The notes beneath the pieces are model-generated. The model searched no databases and was not told where the DNA came from. It saw nothing but the letters and a program-made list of their open reading frames with translations. From assembly GCF_014334325.1 (NCBI RefSeq), contig NZ_JACSET010000001.1, positions 240,704-304,703 of the forward strand: 64,000 bases of DNA, given 5' to 3'. The DNA is from Treponema sp. Marseille-Q4130 (GTDB lineage Bacteria > Spirochaetota > Spirochaetia > Treponematales > Treponemataceae). A program made the position numbers and the translations under genes. Of the stretch, positions 43,868 through 52,823 are shown piece after piece (the first letter of the stretch is position 1; the number at the start of each line of letters is the position of its first letter).

Positions 43868-46206
43868 GAAAAACACCTTTCGGTCAGCGCATCCGCAAGC
43901 GCTTCCGATCTCCGTATCGTCTGCATGACGAGCGGTACAAAAAGCGGAATGAGCGAGCGCACGCGGCCGAAAAATCCTTTCGCATCCCTGAGTCCGCCGC
44001 GGATGAGCTGCGTTTTAATAATTTCCGACGCTTCGTCCAAAAGCAGGGGCATAAAGCGAAAAACGATTTCCGTTATTATGATAACGTATCGCACGGGAAT
44101 ATGAAATACGGCAAGCGGTTTTAACAAAACCGAAAGACCGTCGACGATATCGTATTCCGGCGTCGTGTATGAAAACGAAAGTATACAGGCGATAGCCCCT
44201 TCGGTGCGGATGAGCGTCGTAAGGCAAAGCAAAAGCTTCGACGGCGTGACGGTAAAATATCGATAAGCGAGGAAGATCCGTTCGCCTTCAAGCGGCGGAT
44301 AAAAAATCATCTGAAAGATGCAAAAAAACAGCAAGAGCGGAACCGTCTTTACGAGCGATAAAAAAAGGCGCCGTTTCGGGTACTTTGCCGAAAACGCGTA
44401 GATGAGCGAAAGCAAAAACATACACGCGCACAGCGAGAGGGGACGAACGGCAAGAGAGGCGGCAAAGAGCGCGATAAAAACGATGAATTTAACTGCCGGC
44501 GGAAGTTTCGCTGCGATACCGCCGTTTTTTTTGACATTCCCCGTATTCGCCGAAGCCGCGCGGATCGAATTTAATAATTTCGCGCCTTCAAGCGGCATCT
44601 GCACCGTATCGGGAAGCGTATGCCGTTTCATCTGCGCATCGAAGCCTGCGGCACCATCCGCATCGGATTTTCCCTTTTTAATAATTTTCCCGCCGTTCGA
44701 TGAAGCCGCGTTACTTCGAACGAGAAAAAGATTGCCATCCCGAACGGATATCTCTTCGTCGGCAAAATCGGCTTCGTCCGGGCGGTGCGTGCTGAACAGC
44801 ACCGTATGTCCCGAAGCGGCCAGCGAGCGGAGGAGCGCCATCGTCTTTGCGCGGGAAGGGCCGTCGAGCCCCGCAGTCGGTTCGTCGAAGAGCAGCACCG
44901 GAGCGTCGAGCGCGATGATCCCCGCAACGGCAAGCCGCCGTTTTTCGCCGCCCGAAAGTTCGGCCGTCTGCCGTTCGGCGTATTCTGCGTACGGGATACC
45001 CGCTTCATCCATCGAGCGCTTTACGAGCGAAACGAGCGCTTTTCCCCGCACACCGCGGTTTCCGGGTCCGAAGGCGACGTCGTCTGCGGCAAAGCGTTCG
45101 AAAAGGGCTGCATCGCTGTTTTGCCTGCACAAAGCGGGACGGGAATCAGAGCGGATTTCACCGTAAGACGGAGCGAGCAGCCCCGCCGCCATTTCCAGCA
45201 GCGTCGATTTGCCGCTGCCCGAAACGCCGGTGAGTGCGGTGAGCGTCCCTTTTGTAAGCGAAAAATTAATATTGTTAAAAATGACGTTTTCACCGTAGGA
45301 AAAGCCGACGTTGCAAAAAGCGAGCGCGGCTTCGGCTTTTGCGGCCGCGTCTGCCGTGCACGCTTTCGTGCCGGTCTCTTGCGCGGCAGTTTGAATCGAG
45401 GTCGCATTCGCAGGCGATGTATGTACCGCCGCCGCACACGTTTCAGTTCCGGCTTTGAGCGAATTCGAAGCAGCGGACAAATCCGTCGGTTTTTTATTAT
45501 TTTTTTTTAAAACGGAACGTACGAGGCCGTCTCCCGTAATGCGTTCGCACAATTCGGTATCGGTAAAAAAATCATCCGTCGTTCCCGAATATACGATCTT
45601 CCCCTTTTCCATCGCGATGACATCCTGCGCTTTTCGGATCGCATCCGTATCATGCGTGATGTGGACGACCGTACGCCCCTTTCGAACCCAATACGAAAGA
45701 AACGCAAAGATATCGTTTTTCGAATCGGGGTCAAGCATGGAAAGCGCTTCATCGAGTATGATCACGTCCGGATCGATCGCGATGATGCCGGCAAGCGCTT
45801 CTTTTTGCGTTTGCCCGAGAGACAGCGTCACGGACGGCGAAGCGGCTTTGTGCAGCAGACCGACGACGGTAAGCGATTCGATCGTGCGGAGTTCGACTTC
45901 ATCGGGCGAAAGGGCGAGATTTTGCGGACCGAAAGCCGTATCGCGGAAAACGACGCTGCAGATGATTTGATCTTTCGGCGATTGAAACACGAGAGCCGAG
46001 CGGACGCCACTCGCATACGAAACTTCGCCGCACTCGGCATCGAGAAGCCCGCACAAAATCCGCGCAAGCGTACTCTTTCCGCTTCCGTTCAATCCGACAA
46101 TGGCCGTGTACGAACCGCGTTCGAGCGAAAAATCGACGTCGTTGACGGCCGGCATATTTTGCTGTGGATAAGTGTAGCTTACGTGATCGACGGAAAGAAC
46201 TCGCAT
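43864..46206 (-). CDS. Energy-coupling factor transporter, ATPase-ATPase-EcfT fusion
   Basis: The ~780-residue protein joins two ATPases and a membrane EcfT in one chain. ATPase 1 has Walker A GLNGSGKST at 38-46, a degenerate signature SLGQTQK, and Walker B DVIILDEALS. A Thr/Ala-rich linker leads to ATPase 2, with GVSGSGKST, a canonical LSGGEKRR and VLLFDEPTAG. From ~residue 560 on, membrane helices and an EcfT-like coupling end (ETLIKTQL-like EIIKTQLIRGG, then SLIPLFVPLVMQTIRRSEALADAL) follow. No substrate-binding S component is in the window. Start is unclear; ATGs at 46218, 46215 and 46206 are possible. Confidence 0.88.
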   Translation of the reverse strand: MRVLSVDHVSYTYPQQNMPAVNDVDFSLERGSYTAIVGLNGSGKSTLARILCGLLDAECGEVSYASGVRSALVFQSPKDQIICSVVFRDTAFGPQNLALSPDEVELRTIESLTVVGLLHKAASPSVTLSLGQTQKEALAGIIAIDPDVIILDEALSMLDPDSKNDIFAFLSYWVRKGRTVVHITHDTDAIRKAQDVIAMEKGKIVYSGTTDDFFTDTELCERITGDGLVRSVLKKNNKKPTDLSAASNSLKAGTETCAAAVHTSPANATSIQTAAQETGTKACTADAAAKAEAALAFCNVGFSYGENVIFNNINFSLTKGTLTALTGVSGSGKSTLLEMAAGLLAPSYGEIRSDSRPALCRQNSDAALFERFAADDVAFGPGNRGVRGKALVSLVKRSMDEAGIPYAEYAERQTAELSGGEKRRLAVAGIIALDAPVLLFDEPTAGLDGPSRAKTMALLRSLAASGHTVLFSTHRPDEADFADEEISVRDGNLFLVRSNAASSNGGKIIKKGKSDADGAAGFDAQMKRHTLPDTVQMPLEGAKLLNSIRAASANTGNVKKNGGIAAKLPPAVKFIVFIALFAASLAVRPLSLCACMFLLSLIYAFSAKYPKRRLFLSLVKTVPLLLFFCIFQMIFYPPLEGERIFLAYRYFTVTPSKLLLCLTTLIRTEGAIACILSFSYTTPEYDIVDGLSVLLKPLAVFHIPVRYVIIITEIVFRFMPLLLDEASEIIKTQLIRGGLRDAKGFFGRVRSLIPLFVPLVMQTIRRSEALADALTERCFS

Positions 46207-46337
46207 CACACTCATCATATCCGAAACGGCGGAAAAAGCCAATTCGCATATTTGTCGTGCGCGGCATTTTTCAGCACAGTTACCTATTTGCGCATACGGC
46301 GGCTCGTGTTTTGCCGAATACACATTCGATACGGCAT

Positions 46338-46366
46338 TTGACGGTCGGGCGCATTCGCGGTATTGT
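46338..46366 (+). promoter_or_regulatory. Promoter of the flavodoxin gene, placed for a leaderless mRNA
   Basis: TTGACG (46338-46343), a 17-base spacer and TATTGT (46361-46366). The ATG at 46374 starts 8 bases after the -10 element, with no Shine-Dalgarno sequence. Confidence 0.65.
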
Positions 46367-46373
46367 TATCGTT

Positions 46374-46859
46374 ATGGAAGATACAGCAATCGTATATTAT
46401 TCGCTCGACGGAAATACCGATTATATAGCGCGGCGCATTGCAGAAAAAACGGGCGCAAAACTCATACGGCTCGAAACGAAAAGAGCATACCCGCGTAAAG
46501 GCTTCAAAAAATTTTTTATCGGAGGACGCGATGCTCTCTTCGGCGCACGACCCGAATTGAAAGCTTCTCTTCCCGATCTTGGGCCTTTCGGCAACATCGT
46601 CATCGGCACTCCCGTTTGGGCAAGCCGTCCCGCTCCGGCAATCAATGCTTTTTTGCGGCGCGCAAAGCTTGACGGAAAACGCATCGCGCTCTTTGCCTGT
46701 TCGGGCGGAGGACAAGCGGAAACTTGTCTCGATAAAATGCAAGCGCTCCTCGCCGGCAATGAAATTCTCTGCCGAGCATCCTTTGTGAGTCCCGCGTTGA
46801 AAAAGGGAACAGCGGTCGACGATGCGATCGATGACATCGTCTCCGCTCTGGCCGAGTAA
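46374..46859 (+). CDS. Flavodoxin-like protein
   Basis: The 161-residue protein starts AIVYYSLDGNTDYIARRIAE, the phosphate-binding loop of FMN (T/S-x-x-G-N-T). It continues with VIGTPVWASRPAPAINAFL, the second FMN loop, and FACSGGGQAETC. It is likely a small electron carrier. It lies directly before the flavocytochrome-type reductase gene and could be an electron partner, though no experiment links them. The start at 46374 is chosen from the N-terminal flavodoxin motif. Confidence 0.88.
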   Translation: MEDTAIVYYSLDGNTDYIARRIAEKTGAKLIRLETKRAYPRKGFKKFFIGGRDALFGARPELKASLPDLGPFGNIVIGTPVWASRPAPAINAFLRRAKLDGKRIALFACSGGGQAETCLDKMQALLAGNEILCRASFVSPALKKGTAVDDAIDDIVSALAE

Positions 46860-46942
46860 AAGCGTTGCGTGTAAAATTTTACGAAACTATCACGTGTCCT
46901 CAATGATACCGCAGGAACGAATCGATAGTGTAAAAATCTTTC

Positions 46943-46971
46943 TTGACAAAGCGAATATAAGGGAATAATAT
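46943..46971 (+). promoter_or_regulatory. Promoter of the first flavocytochrome-type reductase
   Basis: TTGACA (46943-46948), a 17-base spacer and TAATAT (46966-46971). Confidence 0.75.
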
Positions 46972-46985
46972 GGAAAGGTATCGCT

Positions 46986-47009
46986 ATGAATGACACAGCG
47001 ATCGTTTAA
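46986..47009 (+). other. Short leader ORF (MNDTAIV)
   Basis: A seven-codon frame ATG-TAA lies in the reductase leader. It resembles the start of the adjacent flavodoxin (MEDTAIV). It may be a duplication scar or chance; no strong ribosome site precedes it. Confidence 0.3.
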
Positions 47010-47030
47010 TAATATTTGGAGGCATGAATA

Positions 47031-48995
47031 ATGCAAAAGAAAGCACTTTTATTTACGCTGATCGCGTTTGCCGTTGCGGGTTTGATTTCCTGCGGCGGTA
47101 AATCGATCAAAAACGGAACCTACACTTCGTCCATACAGGGTATGAACGATGCGATCGAAGTATCCGTTACGATTGCAAACAAAAAGATCGCGGATGTACG
47201 AGTCACGAAAAACTCGGAAACGCCGGGAATCGGCAGTCCCTTGATGGATGCGAACGGCACGGTTTTGACGGCCGGAGGAATGGCTCCTACCGAATTGATC
47301 CCCGCCGAAATCGTAAAGCATCAGTCGGTCAACGTCGATGTCGTGACGGGTGCGACGATCACGTCGGCTGCAATCAAAGCGGCGGTATCGAACTGTCTGA
47401 AAGAAGCGAAAGCGAACCCCGCCGATTGGAATGCAAAACCGGAAGCGGCAGCCGCTCCGGCGAATGCGAGCGCCGATGTCGTCGTTGTCGGCGGCGGCGG
47501 TGCGGGACTTGCGGCTGCTATCGCGGCAGGACAGCAGAATAAATCGGTTATCATCGTAGAAAAGAACGGCGAAGTCGGAGGCGATACGCTCGTGTGCGGC
47601 GCCATCTACAATACGCCCGATGAAGCGCTGCAGAAAAAAGCGACGATGGGCGATGCGGTAAAACGCACGATCGAAGCGGCTCTCGCCGAAGCTCCGAAAA
47701 GCGGCGAACACGCCGCGCTCCAAGCGCAGGTGCGCTCACAGTGGAACGCGTACAAAGCGAGCGGCAGAACCGACCTCTTCGATTCGAAAGAATGGTTCGC
47801 GCTGCAGACGTGGAACGGCGGCGATAAAGTCGGTAATTTGAACCTCGTCAAAGTGTTGTGCTACAACGCATACGACGGACTTAACTGGATCGACGATTTG
47901 GGCATGAGCTTTTCCGACGTCATCAGCCAGGGAGCGGGTTCTCTGTGGCAGCGCACGCACACCAGTACTATGAAGATGGGAACGGGCTTTATTTCGACCT
48001 ATGTCGAGAACATCGCCAAGATGAACAATATCACGGTTATGGTAGAGACGACGGGCAAATCGCTCGTTAAAGACGGCGACAGAGTTACCGGCGTCGTGTG
48101 CGTCGACAGAAACGGCAATCAATTTACCCTTTCGGCAAAGGACGGTGTTATCCTCGCGACCGGCGGTTTTGCCGCAAACGGTGCGATGGTGCAAAAATAC
48201 AATACGTCGGGCAAATGGCAGGATTTGAGCAAAGTCGCGACGACGAACCGCTTTTCGTGCTCTCAGGGAGACGGCATCGAAATGGCCGTCGCTGCCGGTG
48301 CTTCACTCACCGATATGGAACAGCTCCAGCTTTTGTATCTCGGTAACTTAAAAGACGGACAGCTGACGAAGTATCCGCCGAGAGACGTCAACGGCACCGA
48401 CCAGATCATCTTTATCAATAAAGAAGGCAAACGCTTTACGAACGAAGGCGGCAGGCGCGACAATATTTGTCTCGCGGTTTTTGCACAGCCCGATAAAGTG
48501 TTCTATATGCTCGAATCCGGCGACGGCGACAAATACAAAGATATCAAAGATCCTTCATGGAGAAGTGCCGACGGATTTACGTTCGACTATCTCGAATCGA
48601 ACGGCTATATCTACACGGGCAACACGCTCGAAGAGCTTACCGGAAAACTCGGCATGAACGCTGCGACGCTCCAAGCGACGATCGACACGTTCAATGCGAG
48701 CGTCGATTCCGGCCGCGACGAATTCGGCAGAACGCTCTATTCGACGAAGCTGACGAAGGGTCCGTGGGTTGCCACTCCGAGACAAGCCTGCGTTCACCAC
48801 ACGATGGGCGGCGTTACGATCGACACGAGCGGACACGTCATCGGCACGAACGGCAAAGTTATTCCCGGTCTGTATGCGGCAGGTGAAATCACCGGCGGTA
48901 TTCACGGCGCGAACCGCTTGGGCGGAAATGCCGTCGTCGATACGGTCGTCTTCGGCAAGCTCGCAGGCGATACGGTTGTCGCGGATGCGCGCTAA
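47031..48995 (+). CDS. Lipoprotein FMN/FAD reductase, flavocytochrome c/fumarate reductase type
   Basis: The 654-residue protein has a lipoprotein signal (AGLISCGG). Residues ~25-125 form an FMN-binding domain with VVTGATITSAAI, the site where FMN is bonded to Thr by an ApbE/Ftp-type enzyme. The FAD domain follows (VVVVGGGGAGLAAAIAAG), with a fumarate-reductase-like C-terminal part ending GLYAAGEITGGIHGANRLGG. Such enzymes reduce fumarate, urocanate or similar acids outside the cytoplasm. The substrate is unknown. GGAGG 8 bases before ATG fixes the start. Confidence 0.9.
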   Translation: MQKKALLFTLIAFAVAGLISCGGKSIKNGTYTSSIQGMNDAIEVSVTIANKKIADVRVTKNSETPGIGSPLMDANGTVLTAGGMAPTELIPAEIVKHQSVNVDVVTGATITSAAIKAAVSNCLKEAKANPADWNAKPEAAAAPANASADVVVVGGGGAGLAAAIAAGQQNKSVIIVEKNGEVGGDTLVCGAIYNTPDEALQKKATMGDAVKRTIEAALAEAPKSGEHAALQAQVRSQWNAYKASGRTDLFDSKEWFALQTWNGGDKVGNLNLVKVLCYNAYDGLNWIDDLGMSFSDVISQGAGSLWQRTHTSTMKMGTGFISTYVENIAKMNNITVMVETTGKSLVKDGDRVTGVVCVDRNGNQFTLSAKDGVILATGGFAANGAMVQKYNTSGKWQDLSKVATTNRFSCSQGDGIEMAVAAGASLTDMEQLQLLYLGNLKDGQLTKYPPRDVNGTDQIIFINKEGKRFTNEGGRRDNICLAVFAQPDKVFYMLESGDGDKYKDIKDPSWRSADGFTFDYLESNGYIYTGNTLEELTGKLGMNAATLQATIDTFNASVDSGRDEFGRTLYSTKLTKGPWVATPRQACVHHTMGGVTIDTSGHVIGTNGKVIPGLYAAGEITGGIHGANRLGGNAVVDTVVFGKLAGDTVVADAR

Positions 48996-49043
48996 CCGCG
49001 AAAGCGGAACAGAGGCTTAGACAGGCTAAGCCCTAACATAAAT

Positions 49044-49072
49044 CGCCGCCGATTTTCGGCGGCGGTTTTTTT
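49044..49072 (+). terminator. Strong Rho-independent terminator
   Basis: A perfect 9-bp stem (49044-49052 with 49056-49064) with a TTT loop and seven T follows the reductase gene. Confidence 0.92.
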
Positions 49073-49098
49073 ATGCCGAGCACAGAGCGCCGTACGTA

Positions 49099-49127
49099 TT
49101 GACGCGAAAAAATCATTTTACTATACT
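49099..49127 (+). promoter_or_regulatory. Promoter of the thiamine transport operon
   Basis: TTGACG (49099-49104), a 17-base spacer and TATACT (49122-49127). Transcription should begin near 49134, just before the riboswitch. Confidence 0.85.
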
Positions 49128-49137
49128 GATTCCATAA

Positions 49138-49229
49138 CCGGGGTGGAAACGGCAGTGCCGTGACCTGAGATTATACCCGCAGAATACCGTACGGTATTCC
49201 AACCTGATCCGGATAATGCCGGCGGAGGA
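49138..49229 (+). ncRNA. TPP riboswitch
   Basis: The THI-box landmarks are in order: GGGG near the start, CTGAGA at 49165-49170, a variable arm made by GAATACCGTACGGTATTC (49182-49199), and CCTGATCCGGATAATGCC (49203-49220). The ribosome site GGAGG (49224-49228) lies in the 3' end of the aptamer, 6 bases before the thiB start. Binding of thiamine pyrophosphate should hide it and stop translation. No terminator is seen in the short leader. Confidence 0.95.
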
Positions 49230-49234
49230 AGACT

Positions 49235-50269
49235 ATGAACGCTCATCGTTTTATCCTTTCAATTTTATTAATTACCGATCTCTTCGTATCGGCTGCGTGC
49301 AGTAAAAAAACTGCGGTGCAGGATGCACAGAAAAAAGAAGTCGTCGTCTACACTTACGATTCTTTTATGAGCGAGTGGGGGCCGGGAAGTGCGATCGCAA
49401 GCGGCTTTGAAAAAGCGACCGGATTTTCCGCCGTATACGTAAACTGCGGAGATGCCGCGCAGATCCTTTCGAAAGCCGTGCTTGAAAAAAACAAAGTACA
49501 GGCGGACGTGCTTCTCGGCATCGACAACAATTTAATAAACAAAGCGCGAAAAGAAAACGTTCTTGTATCTTTTAAACCCGAAGGCGCCGACGACGTCATC
49601 CCGACCGAGCTTTCGGACGGCTTGGGCGGCGATTGGCTCCTTACGCCCTACGACTGGAGCAAATTCGCGCTCATCTACGACACGCACTCGAATACGCCTG
49701 CGCCGAAAAGTCTTGAAGATTTAACGAAGAGTGAATACGCAAAAAAACTCATCCTCATGGATCCGAGGACGAGTACGCCGGGACTCGGGTTCGCCGCATG
49801 GACGATCGCCGTGTTCGGAAGCGATTACGAAAGCTATTGGCAAAAGCTCAAACCCGCCGTCTTGACAATGGCATCCGGCTGGAGCAGCGGTTACGGTCTC
49901 TTTACAAAAGGGGAAGCGCCGCTCGTCGTAAGCTACGTGACAAGCCCCGCCTATCACGTCTATGCCGATAAAACGAGCCGTTACCGGGCGCTCGTCTTTC
50001 CGGAAGGGCACGTCGAACAGATCGAAGGCGCGGGCATTGCAAAAGGCGCTCCGAACGAAAAAGGTGCAAAAGCGTTTATCGCCTACCTTATCGGAAGCGA
50101 AGCGCAAAACGCGATCCCGCTCACGCAGTGGATGTACCCCGCAAATAAAACGGTCGTCCTTCCCGAATGCTATGAGCTTGCAGCCTCGGCGGAATCGAAA
50201 ACGCTTACGTACGATGCGCTTGCCGTCGAAGAAGCCGTTCCGCACATCGTCGAAGCGCTCGGCAAATGA
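49235..50269 (+). CDS. thiB: Thiamine-binding lipoprotein
   Basis: The 344-residue protein has a signal sequence with a relaxed lipobox (VSAACS). VVVYTYDSFMSEWGPGSAIASGFEKATGF is the opening of TbpA/ThiB proteins, followed by LLGIDNNLINKA and the later DPRTSTPGLGFAAW. The TPP riboswitch immediately upstream supports thiamine or a phosphate ester as ligand. Its stop overlaps the permease start by ATGA. Confidence 0.94.
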   Translation: MNAHRFILSILLITDLFVSAACSKKTAVQDAQKKEVVVYTYDSFMSEWGPGSAIASGFEKATGFSAVYVNCGDAAQILSKAVLEKNKVQADVLLGIDNNLINKARKENVLVSFKPEGADDVIPTELSDGLGGDWLLTPYDWSKFALIYDTHSNTPAPKSLEDLTKSEYAKKLILMDPRTSTPGLGFAAWTIAVFGSDYESYWQKLKPAVLTMASGWSSGYGLFTKGEAPLVVSYVTSPAYHVYADKTSRYRALVFPEGHVEQIEGAGIAKGAPNEKGAKAFIAYLIGSEAQNAIPLTQWMYPANKTVVLPECYELAASAESKTLTYDALAVEEAVPHIVEALGK

Positions 50270-51906
50270 CGAAGCGCCGCACGGGAATCTTCGAATACGG
50301 GGCATGCGCGATCGCTTCGGCATTTTTTATTTTAATAATCGGAGCCTTCGCCATTCCCCTCACCGCCTCTTTTTTGCCGCTCTTTACGAAAACCGAAAGC
50401 GCGTGCATCGCAGGGGGATATATAGCCCGCGTCGCGCTCCGCACGCTCGCCATCGCGTTTTTTTCCACGCTGACGGCTGCGGCGGTCGGCATCGGCGCAG
50501 CTTTTTTTACCGCAAACAGAAGCTTTCCGGGAAAACGCCTTATCCTTTCGCTTTCCGCCGTTCCGCTGTGCGTTCCCTCGCTTATCATCGCGCTCGGCTT
50601 TGTCGCCGTATTCGGCATCAACGGAGCGGTCAATTCAATTTTAATAAAAATCTTTCATGTGAAAAACGCACCGCTTACCTTCCTTTATTCGACGGCGGGC
50701 ATCGTCGTCGTACAGGGCTTTTACAATTTTCCGCTCGTCACCGCCGTCGTTTCATCTTCTTGGGAAACGCTTTCGCCCGTAAAGCGCGATGCAGCGCGGC
50801 TGCTCGGAGCGAACGAGCGGCGCATCTTTTTTACCGTGACGCTGCACGAGCTTTCCCCCGCCATTGCGGCATCCTGTGTCCCCGTATTTCTCTACTGTTT
50901 TTTCAGTTTTATGATCGTACTCCTGTTCGGCAGTCCCGGCTCTTCGACGCTTGAAGTGGAAATATACCGAGCGGCGCGCGCTTCCCTCGATTTTAAAACG
51001 GCGGCAGCTCTCGCGCTCATCGAAACCCTGTGCGCGATGACGGTGCTCTTTGTCTACGGCGCGTGCAAGAGTACGGCGGAAACGGGAGAAGTGCGGCATA
51101 CGGGTGAAGCAATCGCTCCTCCGATAGGGCGCGCGCCTTTTGAAGAGAAACCTGCGAAAATCATCGAATACGTTTTTGCCGCCTTCCTCGCTTTCCTCGT
51201 CGCGCTTTTTTTTCTCGCGCCTCTTGCAGGGATTGCAGCCGGAGGTTTTTCGGCACAGGGCGGACTTCCATCCTTTATTAAAATTATCAATTCGCAGGGA
51301 TTCAAAAAGGCGCTTTGCGGTACGTGCATGACCGCTCCCTGTACCGCCCTTTTATGCGTGACGGCGGGGTTCACCTACGCTTCATATATCCGCATCCGCG
51401 ACCCGCTCGGAAAATCGGAAATCCTCAGGACTCTTCCCATGCTTCCGATGGCGCTTTCATCGGTCGTCATGGGAGTCGGTATGACAATCGCCGTACGCCG
51501 CGCGTCAGTAACGACGCTCGTTCTAGCGGAAGCCGCCCTCGCGTGGCCGCTCGCGTTCAGGCAAATCTACGCATCTTTGTGCGCCCTACCGCAGTCGACG
51601 ATCGACGCCTGCCGCATGCTTTCGCCTGTCGCACCCGATACGGTCTTCCGCATTATGATTCCGTCCGCAAAGCGCGGTATCGTTTCGGCATTCGGTTTTT
51701 GCTTTGCCGTGAGTATGGGAGACACCGCGCTGCCGCTCGTTCTCTCCGTACCGCGCTTCGATACGCTTTCGTTGTATACGTATCGACTCGCATCGGCATA
51801 TCGATTTTCCGACGCATGCATCTGCGGCACGATCCTCTGCGTTTTGTGCGCCCTCGTTTTTGCGTGTTGTAAAAAAATTAATAATTCCGGAGCCGCGTAT
51901 GGATAA
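50266..51906 (+). CDS. thiP: Thiamine ABC transporter permease, double-domain
   Basis: The 546-residue protein has about 12 membrane segments in two halves. The EAA loops are readable as RDAARLLGANERRIFFTVTLH (first half) and DACRMLSPVAPDTVFRIMIP (second half). The fused form is standard for ThiP. It overlaps thiB by ATGA and thiQ by 8 bases, so the three are one translationally coupled operon. Confidence 0.92.
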   Translation: MTKRRTGIFEYGACAIASAFFILIIGAFAIPLTASFLPLFTKTESACIAGGYIARVALRTLAIAFFSTLTAAAVGIGAAFFTANRSFPGKRLILSLSAVPLCVPSLIIALGFVAVFGINGAVNSILIKIFHVKNAPLTFLYSTAGIVVVQGFYNFPLVTAVVSSSWETLSPVKRDAARLLGANERRIFFTVTLHELSPAIAASCVPVFLYCFFSFMIVLLFGSPGSSTLEVEIYRAARASLDFKTAAALALIETLCAMTVLFVYGACKSTAETGEVRHTGEAIAPPIGRAPFEEKPAKIIEYVFAAFLAFLVALFFLAPLAGIAAGGFSAQGGLPSFIKIINSQGFKKALCGTCMTAPCTALLCVTAGFTYASYIRIRDPLGKSEILRTLPMLPMALSSVVMGVGMTIAVRRASVTTLVLAEAALAWPLAFRQIYASLCALPQSTIDACRMLSPVAPDTVFRIMIPSAKRGIVSAFGFCFAVSMGDTALPLVLSVPRFDTLSLYTYRLASAYRFSDACICGTILCVLCALVFACCKKINNSGAAYG

Positions 51907-52597
51907 TTATTTTATTGCGGATAATCTTTTTCGCGTGTGGGATTCGGTTACCGTCGACTTTTCATTTACGGCGGCGAAAGGCACGATGACCGTCATCGTC
52001 GGAAAAAGCGGGAGCGGAAAGTCTACCGTGCTCCGTCTCATCGCAGGACTCGAACAACCGAGCAGGCGAAATGACGGAAAAGAATGCGTTATAGCGCTCG
52101 ACGGAAAAATATTGACAAAAATCGCTCCGGGAAAGCGGGGCGTCGGCATGGTCTTTCAAAGTCCCGCACTCTTTTCTCATTTGACGGTTGCTCAAAACGT
52201 CGCGTACGGTCTGCGTTCCAAAGGCGTCGGTAAAAGACGGGCGGAAGCCGAAGCCGAAAAATATATTGCGGAATTCGCTCTCGGAGGTTTCGGAAAACGC
52301 ATGCCCGATACGCTTTCGGGCGGCGAAGCTCAGCGCGTATCGCTCGCACGGACACTCATCGTAAAGCCGCCCCTCGTCCTCTTTGACGAGCCGCTTTCGT
52401 CGCTCGACGCGCCGCTTCGAAAAAAGCTCGCCTTCGATATCTGCGAAAGTCAAAAGCGCGAAGGTTTTACCGGCATCTTCGTCACGCACGATATAGCCGA
52501 AGCGAAAGCCGTTGCGGACACTGTTATCATAATGGAAAGCGGCAAAAAAAAATGGGAAGGCGCGCCGGAAGCATTCAGCGAAACGCTGCTCGAATAG
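51899..52597 (+). CDS. thiQ: Thiamine ABC transporter ATP-binding protein
   Basis: The 232-residue ATPase has Walker A GKSGSGKST, signature LSGGEAQR, Walker B PLVLFDEPLSSLDAPLR and H-loop VTHDIAEA. It lacks the C-terminal TOBE extension of the larger FbpC-type ATPases, as usual for ThiQ. ATG 51899 overlaps the thiP stop; a longer frame from 51860 lies inside thiP and is not used. Confidence 0.93.
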   Translation: MDNYFIADNLFRVWDSVTVDFSFTAAKGTMTVIVGKSGSGKSTVLRLIAGLEQPSRRNDGKECVIALDGKILTKIAPGKRGVGMVFQSPALFSHLTVAQNVAYGLRSKGVGKRRAEAEAEKYIAEFALGGFGKRMPDTLSGGEAQRVSLARTLIVKPPLVLFDEPLSSLDAPLRKKLAFDICESQKREGFTGIFVTHDIAEAKAVADTVIIMESGKKKWEGAPEAFSETLLE

Positions 52598-52700
52598 ACG
52601 GCATAGCGGCGTATGTCGAAACAGCGGCAAACCGGCGTACACAAGGGCGAACAGCCGACAGTCGGTGTATGGTAAAACTGATAACCGGTCAATCGGCATA

Positions 52701-52729
52701 TTGCCATAATTCGGTAATTATGCTATAGT
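52701..52729 (+). promoter_or_regulatory. Promoter of tRNA-Thr
   Basis: TTGCCA (52701-52706), a 17-base spacer and TATAGT (52724-52729); the tRNA begins 13 bases after the -10. Confidence 0.7.
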
Positions 52730-52741
52730 TCCCGCATATTT

Positions 52742-52814
52742 GCCAACTTAGCTCATCCGGTAGAGCATCGCATTCGTAATGCGGCGGTGATCGGTTCAAG
52801 TCCGGTAGTTGGCT
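52742..52814 (+). tRNA. tRNA-Thr (anticodon CGT)
   Basis: The 7-bp acceptor stem (GCCAACT with AGTTGGC), D arm, the anticodon stem-loop CGCAT-TCGTA-ATGCG with anticodon CGT, and the T-loop GGTTCAAGTCC form a full cloverleaf. CCA is not encoded. It decodes ACG. The methyltransferase ATG lies only 10 bases after the tRNA. Confidence 0.95.
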
Positions 52815-52823
52815 TTTTTCTTT

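Noticed and set aside
52809-52823. TTG start for the DNA methyltransferase
   Set aside because: It lies inside the tRNA acceptor stem; the ATG 15 bases on is the simpler start.
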